From Bombyx mori (Eukaryota > Arthropoda > Insecta > Lepidoptera > Bombycidae), in NCBI RefSeq assembly GCF_030269925.1, contig NC_085131.1:4912001-4976000 (forward strand): a stretch of DNA of 64,000 nucleotides, in the 5' to 3' direction. Both the position numbers and the translations under genes were made by a program. Shown in pieces: positions 32,165 through 43,930 of this stretch. Below the pieces are notes generated by a model that saw only the letters and a list, made by a program, of their open reading frames with translations, did not search any database and was not told the DNA's origin. Numbering within the stretch: position 1 is the stretch's first letter; each line of letters begins with the position of its first letter.

Positions 32165-32450
32165 ATATCGGCCATCTGGTGTAGTGGTAAGTGACATCGT
32201 CACTGCCCAAGGGGTTCGCGGGTTCGAATCCCGCCAAGAAAAGATATTTGTATGATAAATATAAAATGTCTTTTCCAGTGCTATGGATGTACATATATTA
32301 AATATATGTGAGTGTTTGATAAAAATCTTACATTTATTTCCGTTATCTGGTACCTGTAACAACCTGTAAGTTCTTTACGAACTTAGCACGGGACCAGTTA
32401 ACATAGGGTGATCGTTAGTAAATATTTATTTATTTATTATTTATTTAATT
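32165..32450 (+). repeat. tRNA-derived SINE
   Basis: A-box-like TGGTGTAGTGGTAAGTG, B-box GGTTCGAATCCCGCC, a 3' body ending AGCACGGGACCAGTTAACAT and an ATTT-repeat tail at 32420-32450. It lacks an obvious full cloverleaf, so it is a SINE and not a tRNA gene. Confidence 0.6.
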
Positions 32451-32454
32451 ACTG

Positions 32455-32700
32455 GTGGCCACGATAAAAGGGTTATGGTTCTAACGCTTCCTTAAGATAC
32501 TTACGTATCGGTTCTAAATTTAGGTCATCGTGAAGATCAACATTCCTAACGTATTACGTTTCTCAAAGGGCTATCCTGCAGGAGCGGAATTGGATGGCCT
32601 GGAGAGACTGAGGCTTTAGTGGCCCGTGTATGAGCGAACAATACGCTTGCATAGACTATGACGGCACGTATGCAAGTTTTGTATATGTACAATTAATAGT
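32455..32700 (-). repeat. Decayed Jockey-type ORF2 C-terminal fragment
   Basis: Follows the order of the full LINE at about 45630-45830: GTCATCGTGAAGATCAACAT for GTCGTCGTGTAGGTCAACGT, and a shared TATGCAAGTTTTGTA. Multiple stops in every frame. Confidence 0.6.
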
Positions 32701-32966
32701 ATGCCTATTCGAAAAGTATCAAAACGACATAAATATTTGCATTAAAATTAGTAACAGAAATCTTATAAAGCTACAAACAGATTTTGTCGTATTTGATTTG
32801 AGCCCTAAGTCAACATTACATTGCCAATCGAAATACCTGTCTAGTCGACTGGAATCGTTGGATTGATACAAAATCCTGTGCCATTTTAGTTAAAATTTTG
32901 AGTATTTATTCAACTAATATGAATGTTTGTTTGATTGATTGAATTGTTTGAACATGGGTTATGTTA

Positions 32967-33176
32967 TCACTACATAGTATAAAGCAAAGTCGCTTTCTCT
33001 GTCCCTATATCCCTATGTATGCTTAAATCTTTAAAACTACGCTACGGATTTTGATGCGATTTTTTTAAATAGAGTGATTGAAGAGGATGGTTTATATGTA
33101 TAATAACATCCATTAAATAGTGGAGAAATCAATAATAAATTACAGTTTCCGAAGCGAAGCGAGGGCGGGTCGCTAG
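32967..33176 (+). mobile_element. Short Helitron-like element
   Basis: Begins A|TCACTACATAGTATAAAGC and ends GGGCGGGTCGCTAG|T, preceded by CGAAGCGAAGCGAG. Its 3' end matches the inverted 3' end at 25508-25530. 210 bp, noncoding. Confidence 0.55.
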
Positions 33177-34440
33177 TGTCTTATATAAACGAATTTCAAT
33201 ACAGATAATAATAGGACACGAGCACAGCGAACTATGAAAGCAAAACTATTTATTGTGCAAAAGATATTTCTCTCGAATAGCTGTCGATTCATCCTTTGTT
33301 CGTTGTTCGTGTTTACACCGCCAAACGTTGTTTTGGATAGAAAAATGTGCGTAGTTATGGGTCAGCCATTGCCGGATAATCGGGGCATTCGTACGTTGAG
33401 ATTTTCCTTGCTGTTTCCTTACGAAAACCTTCAAACGGCAACTATATTATTGGCCGCTAATCTGTCTTATGTTTTCTTCTTTTATTCCAATGTTGGTTTA
33501 GCAATAGAGTTTACAAATGTTAGTAAAACGAAGTTCTTTTTGAAACAGATGCGGTTGATGTTAATATAAATATTGATATATTTGACACAATTTTTAGGTT
33601 AGGTTTTTTTTTCTTCTTTATTTTAATAGAAAGAGGTTGTTATCGGCAAACAGAACTGATAGAATTTTCGGCAAAACTTATATTTAGCGATTTGTACAAT
33701 AATATTTTTAAACGAAATCATCAGAGTTCTGCTATCCAAAATTGGGGAAAGTAAGGAAATTAATAAGTTTTAGTGAGGGTAAATTTCAAATAACATAATG
33801 ATGGATGAACATAGAGTTTTATGATTTCTTCCCCATTTAGTCGGGGGCGTTGTGAAAGAGATGGCAACGGAGAGATTATAGGAAAAAGAACATTTGTAGC
33901 TTCATTTATTTTCGTATTAGATAAGTTAGTTTCAGCGTCATGTGCCCGATTTATTAAAATATTATAATATTATTTTATTTAGCAAAACAAATCGAAATGG
34001 CTTGTAAGTAATAAATAGAATATTATTAATAAAAACATAAATAACTCGAGCTTAATATTTACCTTTTAAGTAACAAAAGACGGGAAAGTCATTTACGACA
34101 CTTAAAAAAAAGTTTATACAAAGAAACGACAATTTTCTATGTTTAACTAACCATCGCACATTTCTCTCCAAGGGTAATCAAAGTGACCTTTTTTCTTTTA
34201 CGAGCGTACCAGCGAGATGTCCGTTTACCGAATGTAATGTGAATTTGTAAAGAAAATCTAACACCTTGTTCTATTGGATCAAGCGCATCTATTTTAAAAA
34301 GACACTTATTTTTTTCGGGTAGGATTACTTTTTGACTGCTTTAGAAGGCGACTTCCCCCTAGTAAAGGTTATGGTTCAAAATCGCGCGGTGCGCTACCTG
34401 CACTCTAGTGTGCTACAACTAGGTGAAGGTTAGCTGAAGG
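33177..34440. other. No gene recognised
   Basis: A 111-codon open frame at 33234-33569 is hydrophobic but has no recognisable domain and overlaps an open antisense frame. The rest is AT-rich. Confidence 0.4.
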
Positions 34441-34445
34441 TGGGT

Positions 34446-34590
34446 CCTTCAGATATGAGTTATAAGGTCTCAATATAGTACAACGGCTGTCCCACCCTTC
34501 AAACCGAAACGCATTACTGCTTCACGGCAGAAACAGCCAGGGTTGTGGTAACTACCTGTGCGGACCCACAAGACGTCCTACCAATATTTA
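34446..34590 (-). repeat. Bm1-type SINE fragment
   Basis: AGTTATAAGGTCTCAATATA, CCCACCCTTCAAACCGAAAC and CACAAGACGTCCTACCA, minus orientation. The tail part is missing or degenerate. Confidence 0.8.
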
Positions 34591-34683
34591 TCAAAACCTC
34601 CTAATGTTCAGTGGCCACCGAAGCCTATAGACATCAAGTGAATACCGTCACTCATCGTGAGACCTGTCTCAATTTTATAGGAA

Positions 34684-35102
34684 CTAGAGGTCCCGCAGTA
34701 GTCGAAATTCGACTATAATTAATTGGAATTGTAAGTTTGTACACTATTATGATTGTATTTTATACTTCTATAATCACAAATTTCGCCAAGACTACACTAT
34801 AAAAAATATTAACAAAGACAAACAATATTTAATCTATTCTCAATTTGAAAACAGACGTCAAGAACAAAAGTTTGACAATAAATAGTATGCATGCGTGTGT
34901 GCGTCAAATACACGGTATGTAGTGTGTGTAATGTTTTCTTTATTGATTTAATGCATCTTTTAAGCATTATTTTAAAAAAATATTAGCATTGTGCACTTCT
35001 TCTCTATATTCTCTATAAGTGTGGAAAATTTCATACTCCTCCGTCCGCGCAATTTTCGTAAAAAGGGGTACAAAGTTTTTGCTTCACGTATTAATATATA
35101 GA
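34684..35102 (-). mobile_element. Helitron-like element, ATTAATACGTGAAGC family
   Basis: Exact inverse layout of 17397-17814: CTAG|T end at 34684, hairpin at about 34699-34713, and TC start at 35101-35102. 419 bp. Confidence 0.8.
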
Positions 35103-35144
35103 TTACGCAATTTCTTTTACGGGTGTTTCTTTTTTATATTCTCA

Positions 35145-35195
35145 TCATACGATGTTATTCCCTCACGGTGGAAGTCATTCGTGAACGCTATGACT
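35145..35195 (-). repeat. Bm1 linker fragment
   Basis: CGATGTTATTCCCTCACGGT and GGAAGTCATTCGTGAAC match the inverted Bm1 head-body linker. Too short to define ends. Confidence 0.5.
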
Positions 35196-36710
35196 ATTCA
35201 TAAAGTATCTGCATATATATAACACAGAGTGGGCAGATATCTTTATTTTTTTTCTTGACATTGTGGACGCACAGTGGGTAATCGTGCAAAGAGATTGAGC
35301 AGGACGAAAATACGACAGCCCGAGACGTCTTCACACTTCCTAACATAGATAATACCTGCACATAAATTAGCTATAGATAAGCAACTCAAGCACTCAATAA
35401 AAATGTTTACGGGCGTCAGCCACTAGATGGCTTCGCTTCGATTAGTTTCTCATTGCTCCTGTAGATGGCAGTAACATATTACCTATCCTATATATTATTT
35501 TTAATGAAGGCATTTAATGACAAATAGTAATTGAGAAAATTTAATCGATTTGACTATAACAAATTTTTTAATTTTATTTTCTGTCTTCAGTTGTTCGATA
35601 ATTAAATGCCTTAACTTTAACAAAATATAAGTTTAGGGGCATCCGTTACAAGATGTCACTAGTTTACATACAAAAAAATATTTGTCTTAAAGTATCGCAG
35701 TTTCAGTGCCCTGATATTAGTCTTAAAGTATCGCAGTTTCAGTTCCTAAGTCAGGCAACGAATGTGTCTCGATTCCACTCGAGCGATGACATTTCGACTC
35801 TACCGAAGCACGCCACCCGAATTGAGCCGACGTTTGACGAAGAGTTGCGGCTCATAACCACTAGATGGCGCTCTTTCGTTTCGCTTGTCATCTCCGGATG
35901 CGAATAATAAAATAAGTACCAGTTTATTTTGCGTGTTGTATGCATCCGCGAGTCGTCTAATTCTGAAACTTTTTATTGGCCGTTGTTGGAATTGAGGGAC
36001 TGGCTAGTACTACATATTTACAGACAAACGGTGGATGGCGGCTGAGATGTTTCAATATATCTGTTTAATACAATTAGGGATAGTTAATCGTATCGGGAAT
36101 ACTCGAGTAATGATAAGAAATATTGACGAGGTTAAAGTCTTTCACCTTAAAATTGTGTAATCCTGCAAGAGCCTTAGTTGATTTTTGAAAGTTTTTGTCT
36201 GATACTGAGTTAATTTTGTGTTTTAAAATATGTGACTGTTGGTAGGAATTGGAATATAGAATTACTACAGTCGTTCATATCTAGATTGCGTAATGTGTTC
36301 TGGCCGATATCCAGACTTGGTCTCGTCTTTCTTAAATCGACATGTTCTATGAGTCACTAGATAAAACTAGGAACCGATTTTATTATTGCCAATTTTTAAA
36401 ATGGATCTGAACTTTTTTATCTATAGTTTAAACAAAATTAGGTAAGCTTAAGAAGTAATCAAACGAATTTTATGTTCATATTTAGCGTTTTAAAAAAAAT
36501 ACTAATTGTTTTTTTTATGTTTTCGGCCACATTCGCATAAGTCAGATTCCACACCTTAAGGCCATGATGGTCTTCTGTGTTATATGAGTTATACCATAGT
36601 TAAGTGTAAATATATACCAGAGAAGAAAAAAAACACATCTAGAATAAGAATATCAAATATCTTTCAGAAAGACGCTGACTTCGAAAGACCAAAGGAGAGA
36701 AACTTAACAG
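35196..36710. other. No gene recognised; local direct repeat
   Basis: Contains a direct repeat of about 24 bases (AGTCTTAAAGTATCGCAGTT core near 35718, mirrored near 35685) and three AGATGGC words at 35424, 35464 and 35864. An 84-codon open frame over this has no domain. Confidence 0.4.
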
Positions 36711-36816
36711 TAGGCAGCGGCTTGGCTCTGCCTCTGTCATTGCTGAAGTCCATGGGCACCGGTAACCACTCACCATCAGGTGGGCCACATGCTCGTCTGC
36801 TTAAAGGGCAATAAAA
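36711..36816 (+). repeat. Short SINE-like repeat sharing the Bm1 tail
   Basis: Sense orientation: GTAGGCAGCGGCTTGGCTCT, TTGCTGAAGTCCATGGGCAC and GGGCAATAAAA end. Confidence 0.8.
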
Positions 36817-37300
36817 AAAATCTTACTAAATAAAAAAACAACATAATACTTTTTCCGGTTCAGGACTTTCTAAACAAATTCATTGTTTTTAGAATCTAGC
36901 GCCTTATATGAGTTTATCCCGATGTACATTTTAAGAAATCAAGCGGTGAGCAAAACGCTTATTTATCGGGTCTTCGTCGAGCTCTCTTAACTCACAGTTA
37001 AGACGTAGTTAAATAAGAAATATGTTATGTAACATTACGTGAGCCGAGAGTTGAGGGAGGCTTATCGAGGACTGGCACCCGCCCAAGTGGGGCCCCGGCT
37101 TTGTATCCGACCGCGGCACAAGTCCGACACTTAATGCCCCAAGGTACAAAACCATGTGTAAACCTTTATATGCAAAACGTTATAAACAACAAAGAGATTT
37201 GCCGGTTTCGTTTTAATCTATTATGTGTTTTCGTTAAGTTTGCGAAAGTACACTGCTTAGGTAAGCACCAGTACAACAACGCAAAACAGTAAAAGGGCTG
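36817..37300. other. No gene recognised
   Basis: 36880-37260 is comparatively GC-balanced and matches no repeat in the window. No splice-supported exon. Confidence 0.4.
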
Positions 37301-37302
37301 TG

Positions 37303-37450
37303 TTTTTTTTTTCCTACCTAAGCTGATAACCTTGAGAGGCTATTTCAGCGTAACCTTAACTGGTAGGTGAGCTCACGGGGCTCAAACCGGAGTGATGCTA
37401 ACACTGACCCTAGCAAGAGCAGGGCTTCGCAGAATCTACCACCGGAGGGC
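37303..37450 (-). repeat. 5'-truncated Jockey-type LINE 3' UTR
   Basis: T-run, ACCTAAGCTGATAACCTTGA, GGTGAGCTCACGGGGCTCAA and CAGAATCTACCACCGGA. Confidence 0.7.
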
Positions 37451-38273
37451 TGTGTACTTAGTAGAGATAGTTAAATAGAAAATGATTTGTTCGAAAAAAA
37501 AAAAGTTGTTGTACTGTCACTGTACTTATGCTTCCTTTATTATCAAGTAATAACATGTATTAATGTATTTGTTACCAATAACGCTGTGTGGTGGACGTTT
37601 AACAATTATTGTAATGTAGCCCAGGTCAGAGAATGCGGGCAAAAAATAATACAATAAATGGATATTTTATTACACTTTTTTGTATTATACTTTTAAAGTG
37701 TAGTTAATAACGAATATATTTTGTTAATTTAAATATCACTTTACTGCAACACGATTTTTTAAGAAGTTCTGCAAGTCACACGGACTGTTAAGAGATGCGG
37801 ACCGTTGTATGGAGAGGCCTAAGTCTAAAAATTTGCAAAATGAAAATAAAACTAACAAATGTTCTCTCTTTGTTTACGAAAGAAGAATTTTATTGTTTGT
37901 CAATTTTTGTTTACGAGATGTCACGTCGCCAAAACAAATTTACGTTACAAACGTTCCGACCCGAAAAAAGAATGGTCAATTACTTTGATTTTATTCAGAA
38001 GTTTGATTGGGACATCTCCGAAGCAGAGTTCCGAGTATTGTAAACAGAAAATTGTATGAAATTACAAGGCATTACGTATTCGCAGCGTGTTCAGTCCTTT
38101 AGTTTTCGCATCACGAAACGGTAAATGAAATAAGAATCTATCATAATTTACTGCTCCAAACGTTAGCTTTGGAGAGCTGAAGGGATTGCTGGTTGGAATT
38201 TCACGGATTCCATTTGGGGTTGGTTATTTGATTAATAAGAATTAAAATGTATCAAATAAGAATTTATAAACCA
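37451..38273. other. No gene recognised
   Basis: AT-rich. Overlapping open frames at 37795-38059 have no domain. Confidence 0.4.
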
Positions 38274-38570
38274 CTAGCTGATCCGGCAGAGTTCGTAGTG
38301 CCTCAATCTATAAATAAAAGACCTAAACCTTTGTATAAAATAAACTTAAAACAAACAAAAGGAATCCGTCCGACGGGGGACACATCAAAGGAAAAACGAA
38401 ATTGCTATTTTTATTTAATTCCAAGCATTTTCATATTTATCTAACTTTTAAACCTTCTCTGGACTTTCACAAATAATTCAAGACCAAAATTAGCCAAATC
38501 GGTCCAGCCGTTCTCGAGTTTTAGCGCGACTAATGAACAGCAATTCATTTTTATATAGATAGATAGAAGA
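38274..38570 (-). mobile_element. Helitron-like element (Lep1-like)
   Basis: Inverted CTAGCTGATCCGGCAGAGTT end through CAGCAATTCATTTTTATATA and a GATA-type end. Confidence 0.7.
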
Positions 38571-40184
38571 TTGTAATTTTGTAATTTCGAATGTTTTAGT
38601 TACATTAATTAACTCGCGGTTATGGAAGGTTTATGGTTTTTTGAATGATAATAATTTTGGAATATGAAAACAGTAAACCGACATAATATAATATACTACC
38701 AGCAGATATTATTATATTAACGAAAGTTTTAATCGGAAAAGTTTCTTAAGGTGACATCGGTTGAGCACGCAGGACTCTGAGACTTGATCGAATTATAAGG
38801 AACGAAAATATCTATATCGAGCGGTTCTTCGTAATTGCTTGATTAATTATTAGCAGGGGAGGTTGGATGGGGTTAAAGCGAGACAAGGGTCGACCCGAAG
38901 ATCCACGGCGCACGACATCAATAAGCATTAATTGGCAAAGACCATCAGAGCTATTAGGGCGGCCAGTCCAATTAGCGATATCAGTTGAAATCTCGGCCGG
39001 CTCCAGACGACGACCTAACAACTTTAGTTCTCAACAATTGAGTTAGGTTGCCAAAAACCTCTAAAATGTCGTTTGAGCATGGCTTTCGATTTAAGTGAAT
39101 TGGAACGCTACGTTTTAAACTTACTTAAATATTATAGTTTAAAAGGAGACAGATTCTTGAATTGAGTTTAAATCTAAGTAGATTATGACCGAGCTTTGCT
39201 CTGTTTTTTTTTTTTGATAACGCCATCTTGTTGTGTCTTTAAAGCGGTTAGTTGCCCTCAATTAAGAAAAATAGTATTATTATTCGCCAATAGATGTCGG
39301 GTAAAGTTGATTATTGAAAACACGAATAAAACAACATTTTCTGGAAATAAATCGTAGCTAGATCGATTTATCGCCCCCGAAATGCCCTGTATACTAAATT
39401 TTATGAAAATCGTTGAAGCCGTTTCCGAGATTTAGATTATATATATATTAATATACAAGAATTGCTCGTTTAAAGGTATAAGATTAAGTATGGTATATCA
39501 CATTTCTATTTTGATGATAAGCAATTTTTCATAAAACGGATATTTGAATTATAGGAAGATTTTCTAAAAGACTAAGATAAATAAAAGAAAAATAGATGCG
39601 AAGTACATCGTTAACCATTGGATTAAGGATTGACAATGTAAAGAAACAAATTAAATCAATTGTAAGCTTGTACTATACACAAATTAGAAGTTTACTACAA
39701 TACGTTTAATTTCCTTAAGCTCTTGTTTAAATTAAGGCATTACAATTCTTATCTTCGTTTGATTTGCACGACGAGAAGATACAAAGAGCAGGCTTGAGGG
39801 TGAAAACGGGGAATATTGTTTGGCGCGTTCTCCGATTGCGTTATGTAGGGCGCGGGGATTCCTATCCCCTTCTTTGTTGAGACTCGACTGACCTACAAAC
39901 ACAGTTTCGGATTCTCAGAGGAACCCTTTTATTGCATTATTATTCCCCGCTTTATTGAATTTATTAGAACTGAGATCGCTTCGTCAATGTGTCAATCTAA
40001 GATGCGCCGTAAGAGTTAGTTTAATGCCATAAAAAATAACTTGACATACGCGATCCACGTATTTTTGTTTTGTTTAACTACGATTTAAAGGTAGATAGAA
40101 AATATGGTATACAGGATAGGTATATAGTTAGAAAATGTAATTAAACACTAAAAGTAACTCAATACAAAAATATTTACTCTTTTT
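38571..40184. other. No gene recognised
   Basis: Long repeat-poor stretch, AT-rich with GC-balanced patches at 38760-39050 and 39750-39990. No splice-supported exon or domain seen. Confidence 0.4.
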
Positions 40185-40345
40185 TTTTTATTCCTTACCT
40201 AAGCTGGTTAGCATAGAGAGGCTATTCCAACGGAACCTTAACCTTAGCATCGTCGTCAGGTTTGAGCTCACGGGGCTCAAACCTGACGACGATGCTAACA
40301 CGAACCCTAGCAAGAGTCGTGGTTCGCAGAATCTACCGCCGGAAA
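40185..40345 (-). repeat. Jockey-type LINE 3' UTR with new perfect hairpin
   Basis: T-run, CTTACCTAAGCTGGTTAGCA and CTAGCAAGAGTCGTGGTTCG mark the same 3' UTR as at 37303. Bases 40244-40267 are the exact reverse complement of 40275-40298 (24-bp arms, 7-base loop). Sister copies have different sequence at the left arm. Confidence 0.75.
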
Positions 40346-41158
40346 TATTTATTCTCATATTATTATATGACAGCACTTTTGCCCCTACGCATTCGATATC
40401 AAATTTATTTATATTCGTCTCGCGTGGTTGCATGACCCGATCGAAAAAAGACAAGGAAATAATATACTCAATGACTTTTAATATTTACCTTACGTTCTCC
40501 CGCAATTGTTACTATTGAGGCATATTCTAATAAAAATCCCGCGCTGCCGCAGCGGGTGATCCGCGGTGAATTGCTTTTAAGGATCCGATGCCATTTCTAT
40601 ATGATGTTTGTGAACCAAGCGAGTGCTCAGGGGTACGCACGGAGAGATATAGAATAGCACGGATATTTCGGTCTATTATCTTTGTTTTATTGGCCTCTGA
40701 CATCGCTATGTTGGCGGTGTTTCTCTCGTACCTTTTGTCATATTACGTTTCATCGACAACGTCTTTGTTTGGGTTTCTTTCTTTGTTCGTACAATATCTT
40801 ACTTTTGCTTTTATTGTATATAATGATTATGTCGAAATGCGTTTAATTTAAACCTTTATAGCTTTCGTTATTCAATTAATTACATTGGCCCTGGTAAGTT
40901 ATACTGTACTACGACACGGGTATAATGGCATGTTGGAGTGTGTGCCTCTAAATTTTGACTTTTGGGGTCTTATTCTATAAACTTATTAATGCCTTTCATC
41001 TGTGTTTTTGTGGTACTTGAATGTGTAACGCTTAATTTAGTTTTATCATCGGTGTTAAGTTGATTTAGTTTTGTGAATGTTTATTTAGTTTGCTGCGAAC
41101 ATTTTTGATGGTACTGCATTTTAATAAGCAGTCACGAGGCTTGTGGAGAGTATCAAGC
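40346..41158. other. No gene recognised; 87-codon hydrophobic frame
   Basis: An open frame at 40588-40851 (MPFLYDVCEPSECSGVRTER start, then two to three hydrophobic stretches) has no known family and no supported promoter. It is recorded but not called as a gene. Confidence 0.35.
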
Positions 41159-41275
41159 GGTAGGCAGCGCCTTGGCTCTGCCCCTGGCATTGCTGAAGTC
41201 CATGGGCGACGGTAACCACTCACCATCAGGTGGGCCGTATGCTCGTCTGCCTACAAGGGAAATAAAAAAATAAAA
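41159..41275 (+). repeat. Short SINE-like repeat sharing the Bm1 tail
   Basis: GTAGGCAGCGCCTTGGCTCT, GAAGTCCATGGGCGACGGTA and CTACAAGGGAAATAAAA end. Confidence 0.8.
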
Positions 41276-41390
41276 AAGTCAACCATTTTACGTGAAACGT
41301 GCAAGTACCTCACACAAATAAGTATTCTCAAATGATATAACATACTATTTATTCATTTGTTAATAGTTATTTATTATTGGACTGGTGGTA

Positions 41391-41630
41391 GGACCTCTTG
41401 TGAGTTTGCATGGGTAGGTAGCACCGCCCTGCCTATTTCTGCCGTGAAGCAGTAATGCGTTTCGGTTTGAAAGGTGGGGCAGCCGTTGTAACTTGAGACC
41501 TTAGAACTTATATTTCAAGGTGGGTGCCGCATTTACGTTTGTAGATGTCTATGGACTCCAGTAACCATCTAACACCAGGTGGGCTGTGAGCTCGTCCACC
41601 CATCTAAGCAATAAATAAATAAAAAATCAC
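41391..41630 (+). repeat. Bm1-type SINE, body
   Basis: ACTGGTGGTAGGACCTCTTG to ATCTAAGCAATAAATAAATA. A small deletion precedes TTGAGACC. Confidence 0.9.
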
Positions 41631-41866
41631 CGAAAACTCATTGATTGATATGTTATCTCGTGAATTTAAAATTGAGATCGAATGGAGTGTAGTTTTCTGA
41701 TTAGTAGCCGGGAGGGCGCTGTAAGTGCCAATTAGGAGTGTTTACAAGAGCTTCACTTTGTAAATATTTACAGGCCTGTTACCTAACTACGTGCGAACGA
41801 TCCCACTTCTCCCAATAATAAAATAACCCCGAATTTACTGAACGCTAACGAAACATTTATTGACGA

Positions 41867-42161
41867 CTAGCTGACCCGGCAGACTTCGTAGTGCCTCAAT
41901 CGATAAATAAAAGATCTAAACTTTTGTATAAAATAAAAACTTAAAACAAACAAAAGGAATCCGTCTGACGGGGGACATATCAGAGGAAAAACAAAATTGT
42001 TATTTTTATTTAATTCCGAGCATTTTCCTAATATTTATCTACCTTTTAAACCTTCTCTGGACTTCCACAAACAATTCAAGACCAAAATTAGCGAAATCGG
42101 TCCAGCCGTTCTCGAGTTTTAGCGAGACTAACGAACAGCAATTCATTTTTATATATATAGA
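41867..42161 (-). mobile_element. Helitron-like element (Lep1-like)
   Basis: Inverted CTAGCTGACCCGGCAGACTT end at 41867. TC start (inverted GA) at 42160-42161 beside T. 295 bp, best preserved of the family. Confidence 0.75.
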
Positions 42162-42595
42162 TTCTAGTCATGTAGGTTGATACCTTTGTTGCTTGACTTA
42201 CTTTATAGAACTTGTAAATTAGAGCATTCATAATATAAACACGCAATATTATGTAATAACAATGGACATAACATTCACTTGGCTGGAAAATGAGTTGTTG
42301 TAATTCTATTATTACAACTATACCTATTTGGATATTTGTGAATAATACGAGTGAACATTTTGGCCACAGATATGGGATCATGAGAGAATTGTGTTTACGA
42401 AAATTTTTATTTAACATTTTGATAACCGGATTGACCGACTTTCTACTTAATCAGTCAGTAGGGTACGAGATAGATATTATCCGGTTTCATTCACGGCTAG
42501 TGTGGAGTTCTCTATTTATTTAAAGCAACAAAAGAAGTATATTTATTTATTTTTAAATAAATATAGTTGTAGTATAGTATAAATATAGTTAACGG
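42162..42595. other. No gene recognised
   Basis: AT-rich spacer with short open frames lacking domains. Confidence 0.4.
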
Positions 42596-42863
42596 CATAT
42601 GTTTAATATTGCGGCTTTTTGTATGATCATGTACGTGTTGTCTGCTATGTCTAATATTTTTAATGATTGGAGTATATCATTATTATTATATCAATATTAT
42701 AGTTAGTTATAGTTGTCTAACTAGTTATAGCTATAACTTAATTATAGTTGTCTAACTATAATATTGATATAATAATAATGATATAATACAATCTTTAAAA
42801 ATATTAGACATAGCAGAGAACACGTACATGACCATGCAAAAAGCCGCAATATTAAACACATGA
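42596..42863. repeat. Long inverted repeat (foldback), about 134-bp arms
   Basis: The left arm (42596-42729) and the reverse complement of the right arm (42731-42863) share ATTGCGGCTTTTTG, TCATGTACGTGTT, CTGCTATGTCTAATATTTTT and ATATCATTATTATTATATCA. The centre is the palindrome AGTTATAGCTATAACT at 42723-42738. Almost no loop. No terminal target duplication recognised. Confidence 0.85.
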
Positions 42864-43309
42864 CGTATAGTCCGTAAATTGTTGCGGGAAGAATTAAATA
42901 TTCTGCAAGCAGAAAATGAAGCTCACTTGGCATAGGTCCGTGATCTTCATTATGCCGAAATGTCTTAAATATTTCGAGAAATACAATACCTTTGAAAACA
43001 ATAATAATAAATTAATAATAATAATTAGAAATTATTATTATTTTCTCTGGTTTTGACTGGTCATAGATAACGGTTTAATCTCGCGTTTTTTTATAGTCAT
43101 CAATTTATAATATTTAATTTCGCTCTTTCGTACCAAGTACCAAGACAACTATAAATCAAAAAGATAACACCATCAACACTGTAATTTTTTACTCCATTCC
43201 CAATATATGTAATACAAAACTCTCGTATATTTTTTGTCCAAACAAAACAATATCCTGAGAGTTCCTTGGCCTATCCATTACTTTAAGTGTATTTATGTGG
43301 GCTCCTTTG
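42864..43309. other. No gene recognised
   Basis: AT-rich with an AATAAT-rich patch at 42999-43040. Confidence 0.4.
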
Positions 43310-43640
43310 TGAGGTTAGAAGACGAATAGAGGCAATCGTCACGGTCCATCGGGCGTTATGACGCAGAAACTAACCGAAACACCAACACATTATGCTCGTT
43401 TGAAACGATACAGAGGCGTTTTGGGTAAGGATTCTATTTAACGTCCGATAAATTGTCGCGGAAAGAGACGTGCTGGGCGAAGAGAGAAGTCATGGCTCCG
43501 GAATATCCGGGAGTGGACCGGTATTGCCTCCGTCGAACAGCTGTTCCGGTTGGCTGCTGATAAAAATGAATACAGGAAGCTAACCTTCAGGATTGAAGAG
43601 GCACTGAAAGAAGGAGAAGAAATTCTCGCGGTAGGCGGGC
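43310..43640 (+). repeat. LINE ORF C-terminal fragment
   Basis: The plus strand encodes KSWLRNIREWTGIASVEQLF followed by RLAADKNEYRKLTFRI. This is the conserved C-terminal end of a lepidopteran LINE reverse transcriptase protein. Stops lie upstream. The clade is uncertain. Confidence 0.6.
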
Positions 43641-43764
43641 TTACGACAAACCAGATATTAAGTGCACACATTCCAATCAAAAGCGGGATGGGTATATTTT
43701 AATTGCAGACCGAACGAAGCGGTGGCAAACATTAATATACTCAAAAACATAGTAAAACTGACAA

Positions 43765-43905
43765 AAGAGAGAGAGAGAGAGAGCGAATATACTTTATTGC
43801 ACACCAAAATTCAATTTCTTTTTTTTTTTAGACAGACAGTAAGTAGATATAGTACAATATGCAGCCTTATCGCTAAAAGCAATTTCTTTCAGACAACCGT
43901 TTTAT
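43765..43905 (-). repeat. LINE 3' end with (GA)n tail
   Basis: (GA)n, AATATACTTTATTGCACACC and GCCTTATCGCTAAAAGC. Same family as 431-580 and 31505-31740. Confidence 0.65.
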
Positions 43906-43930
43906 TTACGGAAACTGAAATGATTTTTTT

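Noticed and set aside
32165..32240. Possible tRNA gene (A and B boxes)
   Set aside because: Acceptor and anticodon stems do not pair, and a SINE body with ATTT tail follows.
33234..33569. 111-codon open frame with hydrophobic stretches
   Set aside because: No recognisable domain, the antisense strand is open over much of it, and it directly follows a Helitron-like element. Likely chance.
40588..40851. 87-codon open frame with two to three hydrophobic stretches
   Set aside because: No known family, no promoter or polyadenylation support. Hydrophobicity alone is common in AT-rich chance frames.
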